This document shows positions 56,287 to 64,000 of a stretch of DNA of 64,000 bases, in pieces (position 1 is the stretch's first letter; each line of letters begins with the position of its first letter). The DNA is from Simmondsia chinensis. Lineage: Eukaryota; Streptophyta; Magnoliopsida; Caryophyllales; Simmondsiaceae. The position numbers and the translations under genes were made by a program. The notes below the pieces were generated by a model. That model was not told the DNA's origin and did not search any database. It saw only the letters and a list, made by a program, of their open reading frames with translations. Location: positions 10,196,071 through 10,260,070 of the forward strand of contig JAGTTD010000024.1 of assembly GCA_018398585.1 (NCBI GenBank), read 5' to 3'.

Positions 56287-56735
56287 TAGGGGTGTAAATG
56301 AGTCGAAATTGACCTAATCAAGATTGAGGCTAAACTTGCTAGAATTTTGCTTGACTCGAGCTCTACTCTAAGCTCTCTGGGCCTAGAGACTTGGAGTGGC
56401 TCAATTGAGCTCGAACCCACTCATTGAGCTTCGAGCTAAGTGTATCTCATTTAGGCCCATTTAAGCTCAATCTAGAGTCGATTATGCTTGAGCTTGGCTC
56501 ATTAGGCTCGAACTTAGTATGTTTGAGCAAATTACATCAATTAGTTATATTTAGATTGGCTCATTTAAGTTCATTTTGGCCCGCTTTCCTCTAAGCTAGA
56601 GCTTTACCAAGCTTTAGGCTTTGCTCAATTCAAGCTCAAAACAAGGCTGACCTTTCGAGCTTCAAGCTAAATTAGTCCAAAAGGCTGACGAGCTAACTCG
56701 ATTTGTTTACATCCTTTGGTCTAAACTTGGATTAG
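56287..56735. mobile_element. hAT-like MITE, decayed
   Basis: Begins TAGGGGTGTAAATGAGTCGA; near 56705-56730 the inverted counterpart TCGATTTGTTTACATCC is read. The interior is rich in GAGCTCGA/TTGAGCT motifs. The right terminus is eroded and no 8-bp duplication can be confirmed. Confidence 0.55.
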
Positions 56736-57015
56736 GTTGAACCAAAAAAGATGGGATCAAAGAATGATGAAGGTCTAATATCAAATTCAGGATAAAACTA
56801 GTTTGGTATAAGTTTGGGCTAGCCTCTGTTTTAATACATTGAACATATTCATTAACTTATACTCAAGAGTAGATGAGATGGTACAAAAGGTTGATAAAGG
56901 TAACAATTAAAGGACTGAGAGCCTAGTCAAATAATCACTGATCATGTCCTAGACCAACTATTATGGTCCAGTTTAACGTTCAAGTTTGAATTAGTATTTG
57001 AATGCCCATGAAATA
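56736..57015. other. Unassigned intergenic sequence
   Basis: No gene or repeat recognised; possibly internal sequence of a further J-type unit because 57016-57035 resembles a primer site. Confidence 0.35.
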
Positions 57016-57035
57016 TGTTAGGCTTTGATGCTACT

Positions 57036-57303
57036 TGTTATGACTACCAAGAAACACCAAAACCATAAATCAAAATAGCAATCACAAACGAAAGGGGATT
57101 GTAGAATGAAATAAAGAACGCTATAATTTACATTGTTCGTTGACTGTCTACATGAGATGTTTCAGCCTTCAATACTAATGTTAACAAACACAACCCTAAT
57201 GTGTGTATATATAGAGCTTCTTGCATCAAAAACGCTAGTGTATCATAGGCCTTAATCATATTGACCCAATCCTAACCACGCTCCACACGTATAACCCAAC
57301 AAT
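57036..57303 (-). repeat. LTR of element J, left copy
   Basis: Minus strand TGTTGGGTTATACGTGTGG...GGTAGTCATAACA, preceded by a polypurine tract and followed by a primer-like site. Confidence 0.65.
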
Positions 57304-57961
57304 TCTCCCACTTGGAGTCTGGTTGGATTATGTGTATTCTCAGCAGTCATCAGAGTAAGCCGCCCGAGAAATCTTTTTTTCAATTTGTAACCAGTAGAAA
57401 TTTGAAGACCCGGCCCAAATACACTATTCAAACCAGCCACTTAACTCGTTAGCCCTTAAAAAAAGTGTAAGTTTGAAGCAAAAACAACGCTGTTCTACTC
57501 CTCTTGCCCGCGTCTCTCTATCTCTCTCTATTGCTGCGTACTAACCACGAAACAAAAGTAAATAGTTGCCGGATGCCCACCCGCGAACGTCGACACCACC
57601 AATGCCTGAACACCGACAATGGCCCTCTATCATCGCCGTCACTGTCTGTCACTGGAGTTTCGAACCACCACGGCTTGTGCTCAGATACACTGATTTAGTC
57701 TTTCACTCTACTGGACCAAATCACCACCGCTAACGCTTAACCATCACTTGTTCATCGTGGCACAACCGTCACTCAGCTCAACTAGCACCGCTGCAGTTTA
57801 TGCCTTTGTTTACTGATCAAACATGAGATTTACACGAGTAAACTGTTACTGTGCTCTTTATTGTTGAGATCTTGTCACCCCCAGAACCATCGTTTAATGT
57901 TATCACCGCTGATGTTAGCAACTGGTTCTCATGTTAAACCTTCAATTTAGGTTTCACCTGG

Positions 57962-58021
57962 GCTCTGATTATACTTGTGAAACTCTGATACCACTTGTGA
58001 GGCTTTGATACCATTTGTTAG
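57962..58021 (-). repeat. Three tandem 20-bp primer-site repeats
   Basis: Units 57962-57981, 57982-58001 and 58002-58021; each on the minus strand contains a TATnATCAGAGC / TGGTATCAGAG / TGGTATCAAAGC sequence preceded by CACAAG or CAAA. The unit nearest the LTR is the expected primer site. Confidence 0.75.
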
Positions 58022-58981
58022 CGCTACCAAGAAACACCAAACCATAAATTGAAACAGCAATCACAAACAAAAGGGGACTAGGGAGTAAAAGAAAGAACAC
58101 CGGAATTTACGTGGTTCTGCCAAAACTTACATTTATGAGGGGAGTACAATAAATTCATTATATCAGCAAAGTTTATGGGAGATGTCTCAGCTCTCAACAT
58201 TTCCCAACCCTAATGTTAACATACACAACTCTAATGTCTATGGATAACATAGTTATTAAAATCCTGATTTGAATATTAGAATCTTACGATTCTATGATTC
58301 CACCATTTCAGACCGATCTAAATCATAGTAGAATCTTACGATACATTGATATTGTATGAAATTGACAGATAGAATCGTAATATGATTTTACAAATTTACC
58401 GATCTGATTTCGATTCTACCAACTTATACAAGTAAAAAGTTAAAATGTAAAATAATCAAGCATATATTATAAACAAAATTACTTTATTAGTTTGAAGTAA
58501 AAGAAAGTTAATTAAGCGTTATATACTTTTAAGAAACTTAAATTAATTTCAGTTTCATATTTTAACCTTAATATAAAGTTTAATTGGCAGCATTTATCAT
58601 AAACACTCTCATGATTATTGTACTATAAAATGGCATATCTATGTTGCAAGATAATATTTTTACATGTTTGATTATATTTCTTATATATACCCATGTAAGT
58701 CAAGATCTTATTAATAATTTTTTGAACTATATAACTGATATTAATACAAAAAATAATTATAATATACATCTAGTAGAATTTTACGATTCTCAATTTGATT
58801 CTACAACTTCGTTTCTATACGCTCCTATTGATTCTAAGTAGAATCCTGATTTTAACGACATTAATATATGGTCTCCCTCATTAAAACCCTAGTGTGTCAT
58901 GAACATAAATCAGATCGGCTCAAAATATGTATCTTATGAATAAGGCTTAATACAACCATATTCTACATATATAGCCCAACA
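58016..58981 (-). repeat. LTR of element J, right copy with insertion
   Basis: 58016-58241 and about 58863-58981 align with the left LTR; between them is an AT-rich insertion. Minus-strand start TGTTGGGCTATATATG, end GGTAGCGCTAACA. Confidence 0.6.
58242..58862. mobile_element. AT-rich MITE-like insertion in element J
   Basis: Ends show GTTATTAAAATCCTGATTT and, inverted, GTCGTTAAAATCAGGATTC, and the interior repeats TAGAATCTTACGATTCT-type motifs. It is absent from the sister LTR. A target duplication is not clear. Confidence 0.5.
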
Positions 58982-59474
58982 AAATAGATAATTGGAGCTT
59001 CATTATCCTTCCTTGTTTTTTAAATAAGGGTTATTTTTGTCATAGGTGCTTGTATTTTATCTATTGTGCCCGTTTAGTCCTTATAGTATTAATTATGTCT
59101 ATTTAATTCTTAAAAGTTTAAATTGTGTTAATTTAATCTTAGAAAAATTGACATTAAATTGCCGATGGTACTTTTGATCACTCGGCTCAAGAATGAGTTT
59201 AAATTAGGTTATTTGCATATGACGTGGACGATCCTTTAAAATTCACGTTATAAATTTCACATTAGTTTCGTTATAAAAATGAATTGATAAAGCATAAATT
59301 ATAGCACAACTAAATTGCTACAAATAAAAATAAAAAGTCCACTGGGCAAAATACTAGTCGAAGAAGTTGACAACCCTCAATTTGTTTAATGAAAACAAGG
59401 TACCAGACAAGCTGAATCGTTGTGTTTTTGTTCTCATTCAGAATCACAGCTGTTATCCGTGCCTGCGTAAAGCA
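58982..59474 (+). other. Upstream region of the HisRS gene
   Basis: AT-rich; the part 59040-59240 has a TTTAGTCCTTATAGTATTAA style reminiscent of repeat-derived sequence. The 5' UTR and promoter of the histidyl-tRNA synthetase gene must lie here, but no TATA box or start site can be fixed. Confidence 0.4.
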
Positions 59475-60827
59475 ATGGCGGCGAGACCCCAAATTCCTTC
59501 AATAACACTAGGGGGCAAAGCCTTCTCACTCACCTCGGCATCCGTATTCTCCGTAGCCAACAACCTCTCTCAGGTACGCATTGACTCAAGTGCTGTAGAG
59601 AAGTCATCTTCGGGTAACCAAAAATCCCCTTCAATCAAGTACCAGATCTCACTCCCTGATTTTCTAACCCTAGAAGAGTCAAGAGCTTCACTTGTTTCTC
59701 TCTTGAACAAGCTCTTGCAATCCAGCGCATCTGTTCGCCCTCAATTGCTCGATTTAGTATCAGAAGCCTTAAACTCAGGGTTCAGAGCTCATTCAAACCC
59801 TAATTTTGAGCCAATAGATGTTACTGAAGAAGAGTATGGAGTTTTAGATAGTTGCTTAGCGACATTGGATGGTGTTTGTGCGCTTTTGGACCATGAATCG
59901 TCTGCATTGTCTACAGTGGCTGATGTGGTTGCCGCTTTGTCTTGTGAGGCATCTAGGGCAAATGTATCTGCCTTTAGTTTGTTGGATTCAGGAGATGGGT
60001 TTAGTGTGAAGGATGAAACTGGGGTTGCCAATGACTTGAAGGCTTTGCTTAACGGGTCGAAGTTGGTTGGTCGGGTTGCGACTGATGCAATATCGGACGT
60101 GCCTAAGATTCATGGGAGTCTTAGGGAAGCAGTGAGATTAGTGCATTCAAGGGCAAGGGTGGAATTGAACTCGGGTGTCAAGGGTCAGAAAGGCGGGACG
60201 AAAAAGGCTTGGGAAATAGTATTAATGCCATTGGCCACGGTACTTAGATATTTGGGGCAGAGTAGTTTGAGTCGTGCTGAATCGGGTATTAGTTCCATTG
60301 GTGATGATAGTTTGCGGTCAAAGTTGATACCTTTGTTTAGGGAAAACTGTCCTAGTACAGAGAGCTTGACAACAGCGTTTAAGTTGGTTTCAGGAGCAGC
60401 TGTTCAAGAGGATTATGCGAAGTTTTTGCATGAGATTGATGTGTTATTGAGCTTAGTGAGGAACATTGTTTCTTGGGAGCTCGTAATGGCCATCATGTCT
60501 TTAGAGGGTAGTGAATTGCTTAAAAGAACTGCGGTTTGCTCTGCTTCCAAGTCAGAATCCAATGGAAGGAATTCAAACATGGAAAAGAAGACTGATAAAA
60601 AGAAGAAGGTTTTGGGCAAAGGAACAACAGTTATTGTGCAACTCTTTAAAGATAGGCTAGAGAGAAGCTTAGCAGATGCAGTTGATGAATCGGCTGTCAT
60701 ACAGAATTGGGCAATTGTCCTTCGCTCGTTTTTGGACCCCAAGGACGCCGAGTTTGACAATTTCTCAAAGACGATCAAAGAGATTGTAGAAAGTAATGAA
60801 AGTAGAAGACTTCCCAAGCTTCCGAAG
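59475..60827 (+). CDS. Histidyl-tRNA synthetase, cytosolic type, first coding exon
   Basis: 451 codons from ATG 59475 (context AGCAATGGCGGCG; the frame is open further upstream but has no earlier ATG). It starts MAARPQIPSITLGGKAFSLT and continues with long helical segments (SLVSLLNKLLQSSASVRPQL, AALSCEASRANVSAFSLLDS, RARVELNSGVKGQKG), a Lys-rich linker (KKTDKKKKVLGKGT) and ends VESNESRRLPKLPK. This is the plant-specific N-terminal extension of cytosolic HisRS, which is followed by the catalytic start 'GTRDF'. The exon ends in phase 0 with AAG|GTGCAT. Class II catalytic motifs are not present before the window end, so the enzyme cannot be confirmed complete; it could be an intact gene with a long intron or a fragment. 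Confidence 0.8.
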
Positions 60828-62235
60828 GTGCATCATACCTTATTGGCTTATTTGGTTCTTACTTGTGTGCGTTGTACCTTATTGCCTGATTTATTCTTTC
60901 ATTTGGTTTCTTGTGCGCATTATACCTTATTGCTTCCTTGCCTCTCTCTCTTCTTCTTTTTTCTTTTTTTTTTTTTTCAAATTTTCAAATTGATTGTTGT
61001 ACCTTTTCTAAAGAAAATTCGAGAAAGGACAAGTTTTTATTGTCTTACGAGAATACAATGTGTTTAAATCACGCAGACTATTACTGTTTTATTCATGTGC
61101 GTTATTATTCTTTCTTCATTTTTTTATTTTGTTATGTTTTTTTTTTTTTATTGTTTTATCAAGTAGTATAGCAATACTTCTCATAAATGTAATGCATGGG
61201 ATTGAGTGACCACATTATACGGTAAGACGGAGACTCTACACAGAGCTCAAGAATCCATAGAACATCCTCTGAGCAATGCCATGAATTATGGCTTGTGTAT
61301 TTTTCCTTCATAGAGATGGTTAAGTAGACCGTTTTAGTCTTTTTTTTTTTTTTTTTTTTGATTAAATGGTCAAACTCTCTCTTCAGTACTACATCAAGAG
61401 AAGATTAGAGACTACAAAAGTTATCCAGTATCTGCTGACCCAATGTGCATCCCTATATTTAACAATTCTTGACACCTTATGCAATTTTTTGCCTCTTTGA
61501 AGATCACCCCTATTTTCCAATTCTATTTGTTAAATTAAAAATCTTGTTGCTTTGGAGATGTTACTCATTCTGACACAAGTTAATCAAGTGTCTTTGGTTG
61601 TTCATGGACCTCATCTTGGTTGTGGAGCTGTGGTAGTAAAATGCACATATGGAAGAGACACCTTGTTTTGCGATGTTACTCAGCCTATATACAAAAAGGA
61701 ATATGATGAGATTCTGTGTTCATACTCTGTTTTCTTTTCCCTTTTTCCCTTGGTCAAAGTTTCTTGTTTTGATTTACTGCAGGATTTTAGTGTGGATTAT
61801 ATGTGCTTTGTTGATAACTAACGCACGCTTGCTTAGCAGACTACTACCGTTAAAAATGTAGGGAGCACTTTTCTTCGTTGCTAATCTCTTCTTCTATCTA
61901 CTCAACCGTGATAGTAATATGGACAACTCCTTCCCACCTCTTTTTCCGTTCAACTCTGCTTGGAACTAAGAAAATTTGAAGGAAATTAAAATATGACAAA
62001 AAAAAAAAGTTGAAGGGAAAGAAAATAAAAATGGTTTTATTCCCTTGTTTGGAAGTCAAGGAAAATCAAGGAAAAATATTAAGTTTTCAAGATCAATATT
62101 TTTTTTCCTTTGTTCTGTTGAGAGAAAATTAAATGAAAAAAAAACTATTGTGTGATCTAATAAATTATATTTTTCTTGTATTATTTGGCTTGTGTGAACT
62201 TTTTTAATGAGCTATCTTGATAATGTCCCGTTGGG
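60828..62235 (+). other. Presumed intron 1 of the HisRS gene, proximal part
   Basis: Begins GTGCATCATACC; T-rich with several poly-T runs (60960, 61140, 61340). A frame at 61552-61821 (VHGPHLGCGAVVVKCTYGRD) is open but is not HisRS and is not recognised. 61980-62160 is A/T-rich with AAGGAAAAT motifs typical of repeat relics. Confidence 0.5.
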
Positions 62236-62573
62236 AATCTACTGTTTAGGTACCCTAAGTTTAATTCTCCATCACCAAGGTACCTAACATTTCAATACCT
62301 AACATTTCAATACTACAATGAGGAACATTGAGGTCTAATATTTTAAAGAAAACTTGGTTCAAGTTATATATGTTTTAGGTCTTTTGAGGTTTTGAAATGT
62401 ATTATAGGTACCTTAAATTTTGGTGACTTTTTTTTTAGATACCGTCTCCATAACTCTGTTAGAGTTCTTTTAAATTATACTGATGTGACTCTTAAAAAAA
62501 TCTAAAAGTAATTTGGCTTATAGAAAAAAAGATCATTTATATCAAAAATAATTTTAAATTTCTGAAAATATTT

Positions 62574-62726
62574 TAATTTGGCCTCCATGACGACACGTTC
62601 TTCAGGTTGGGGGTCCTCGGAAACAGCCTCTCTTCAGGGTAGCACCCTAAAGAGGGAAGGCTGTGTACATCCACCCCCTAGACCCCGCTTTTGCGGGAGC
62701 CTTCGTGGCACTGGGACTGTTGTTGT
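62574..62726 (+). mobile_element. 5'-truncated RTE/SINE tail copy
   Basis: GGTCCTCGGAAACAGCCTCT ... GGGAAGGCTGTGTACATCCA ... GCACTGGGAC then TTGTTGTTG. Flanking TGAAAATATTT (62563-62573 and 62727-62737) is a possible duplication, though in AT-rich sequence. The first 30 bp match neither 5S rRNA nor the LINE. Confidence 0.75.
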
Positions 62727-62739
62727 TGAAAATATTTAA

Positions 62740-63120
62740 ATATTTAAAAATATTATAAATATCTGAAAAATCTGTAAATATTAAAAAATATTTTAAACTT
62801 TTTAAAAAAAGCGTAAATATTTAAAAAATATTATATATATAAAAATATATAAAATATTTTAAATACACAAAATATTTTTTTAATAATTGTATTATTTTTA
62901 AAATATATAAATATTTTTAAATATATTAAATACTTTTGAAATATTTAAGATATTTTTTAAACATTTACAAAATTTTTAGATATTTAAAACATTTTATTAA
63001 ATATCTAAATTTTTTTAAAGATTTAAATATTTTTTTAAAGAATGATGACCAAAAAATATATATATATTTTAGAATTTTTAAATTTTAAAATTTTAAAATT
63101 ATTCTAAATGTAAATGCCAA
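62740..63120. repeat. AT-rich low-complexity tract
   Basis: About 380 bp of degenerate AAATATTT/TTTAAA repeats inside the inverted-repeat element; no genes. Confidence 0.8.
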
Positions 63121-63299
63121 ATTTTTTACGTAATTTCTTTTTTACTCAAGTGCATGTTAGCATAAACTAACGGTTCGTTATATAGAGTTATATGCAAGGT
63201 GGCTAAAAGAAAATTATTAAAGTTTAGGGTACCTCAAAATCTAAATGTACCTGAACAATATGTTACTGATGCCAATGAACCCTGATTTCCAAGCTAATA

Positions 63300-64000
63300 C
63301 ACACGAATCGATAGCACAACGATCTAATTAGCTCTACGGGACACGAATGGAAGTGCGGTGGCCTGTAAAGCGTTGGCGGAAACTGTTTTTGGCGGGTGCG
63401 GTTGTAAACCCCTGACCTTGCACTGGGGACTTTGGAAGGCGAATTCTATAAGGTGTTTGCGAAAATTCCGCCGAATGGTACCCAATGTGTGAACCCAGTG
63501 TACGCGTAAGACCATGTCACACCCTGATAGGGGAATAAGGAGCATATTCGAAGTGAATTCGATTTCCGCCAAGGTCCAACGGAAGTTGTGACAAATGCCA
63601 TGGCATGTGATTTGGTTACCGTCTGCGACAATAACAGGTGGACAACGTGATGGATCCACAGTATGTCCAAGTTGATTTGCCAATGCCACATCAAGGAAGT
63701 TGTGCGTACTTCCTGTATCAATCAAAATATGTAAGTTACGTTTGCCACAGGTCCCCAAGGCTCTCATAGTGTGGCAAGTATCCAAGCCGCCTAAGGCGTG
63801 GATGGTGATGAACGGGTTCAGGTCCGGATCCAGGTCAGGGTCAAGGCTCAGTGGAGCGTCACTGGCATCCACAAATTCTTCCTTAACTTCAGCAAGGAAC
63901 AGTTGGACCCGCTTCCGCATGGGACAAACGTGACCTGGAGCAAACTTATTGTGACAATAAAAACATAAATTCTTTGCTCGATGTTCCTCTACTTTGGCGT
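63300..64000 (-). pseudogene. Ty3/gypsy gag zinc knuckle and protease fragment
   Basis: Minus strand from the window edge: CFYCHNKFAPGHVC (zinc knuckle), EVKEEF, an acidic spacer (SLDPDLDPDLNPF), then ITIHALGG and LHILIDTGSTHNFLDVALAN with the protease active site D-T-G intact, and MLLIPLSGCDMVLRVHWVHT (motif '..lpl.gcDvVLGvqWL.tLG' with G changed to R). It ends at a stop at 63324; RT is not present, so it is truncated or interrupted there. The zinc knuckle and protease style are those of chromovirus-type elements. The open frame of at least 199 codons suggests fairly recent insertion, probably within HisRS intron 1. Confidence 0.85.

Larger units (their letters stand above)
57016..58981 (-). 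mobile_element. Short copia-type derivative J (TRIM/LARD-like)
   Basis: On the minus strand: LTR 58981-58016 (with an internal AT-rich insertion), a triplicated primer site (58021-57962), about 640 bp of leader-like interior, polypurine tract CTCCAAGTGGGAGAAT (57319-57304), and LTR 57303-57036 (268 bp). There is no coding capacity. Left of the second LTR is another primer-like sequence (AAGTAGCATCAAAGCC, minus), suggesting a tandem LTR-internal-LTR-internal arrangement. LTR sequence is related to that of element I. Confidence 0.65.
62240..63262. mobile_element. Inverted-repeat element with TTAGGTACC motifs
   Basis: The left end GTTTAGGTACCCTAAGTTTA and inverted right end GTTCAGGTACATTTAGATTT are similar; further AGGTACCTAA/AGGTACCTTAAA motifs lie at 62275 and 62400, and GGTACCTC at 63225. 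The interior is AT-rich (62740-63120 is almost pure TAAATATTTT-type sequence). Non-coding; class uncertain, probably a non-autonomous DNA transposon. Confidence 0.45.

Noticed and set aside
59367..59474. Upstream extension of the HisRS reading frame as an organelle-targeting peptide
   Set aside because: The frame is open but has no ATG before 59475, and the ATG at 59475 has good context and the expected N-terminal sequence.
60828..61067. Continuation of the HisRS frame past 60827
   Set aside because: After the GT donor the frame becomes hydrophobic T-rich intron sequence with no similarity to the synthetase.
61552..61821. A second exon or separate small gene
   Set aside because: Not similar to HisRS, no clear splice sites or start, and no family recognised.

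Overview
This is a nuclear window from a flowering plant, most likely a dicot. The evidence is the density of Ty1/copia and Ty3/gypsy LTR retrotransposons, an RTE-type LINE with plant SINE relatives, hAT-type MITEs, and one recognisable host gene whose first coding exon resembles plant cytosolic histidyl-tRNA synthetase. The species cannot be named from the sequence alone. No bacterial, organellar or viral genes were seen.

Layout. 1-7546 holds decayed Athila-type Ty3 elements in opposite orientations: minus-strand gag and 3' sequence (1-2310), a plus-strand 3' end with its LTR (2311-5170), then a minus-strand gag start, PBS and LTR (5172-7546). 7547-7645 is a short stretch of host DNA. 7646-55607 is a single minus-strand copia element (I). 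It is bounded by the same 5-bp target duplication (AGAAT at 7641-7645 and 55608-55612) and has been inflated to 48 kb by insertions. Inside I's gag lies a plus-strand Tat-lineage Ty3 element (D, 9686-49933). D's 5' LTR carries a non-autonomous LTR element (E, 10080-13539), and D's gag carries a minus-strand copia (H, 15915-37508). H's reverse transcriptase carries a plus-strand copia of the same family (G, 18955-31765). G's LTRs carry a hAT MITE, a 28-bp LINE-tail insertion and a second non-autonomous element (F, 27321-31736). This gives five nested levels, I>D>H>G>F. D also contains an antisense captured plant-mobile-domain gene (45043-48391) and two 5S-rRNA-derived SINEs. I's leader contains a full-length RTE LINE (50468-54628).

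Right of the nest is host DNA with another hAT-like MITE and a short copia derivative (J) with a triplicated primer binding site. Then comes the HisRS exon 1 (59475-60827), ending in a clean GT donor. The sequence that follows behaves as intron and carries an inverted-repeat element and, from about 63300, a minus-strand Ty3 gag-protease fragment. The catalytic exons of HisRS are not in the window.

Three items stand out. First, complete SINEs have a 5S rRNA head and the same 3' tail as the RTE LINE in the same window. Second, two separate non-autonomous LTR elements (E and F) share an unrecognised long ORF with basic 'SWIK-K-K' motifs but carry no pol. Third, Tat element D bears the antisense mobile-domain gene. 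Boundaries with target duplications are base-precise. Domain boundaries inside decayed coding regions are approximate, and divergence figures are by-eye counts.
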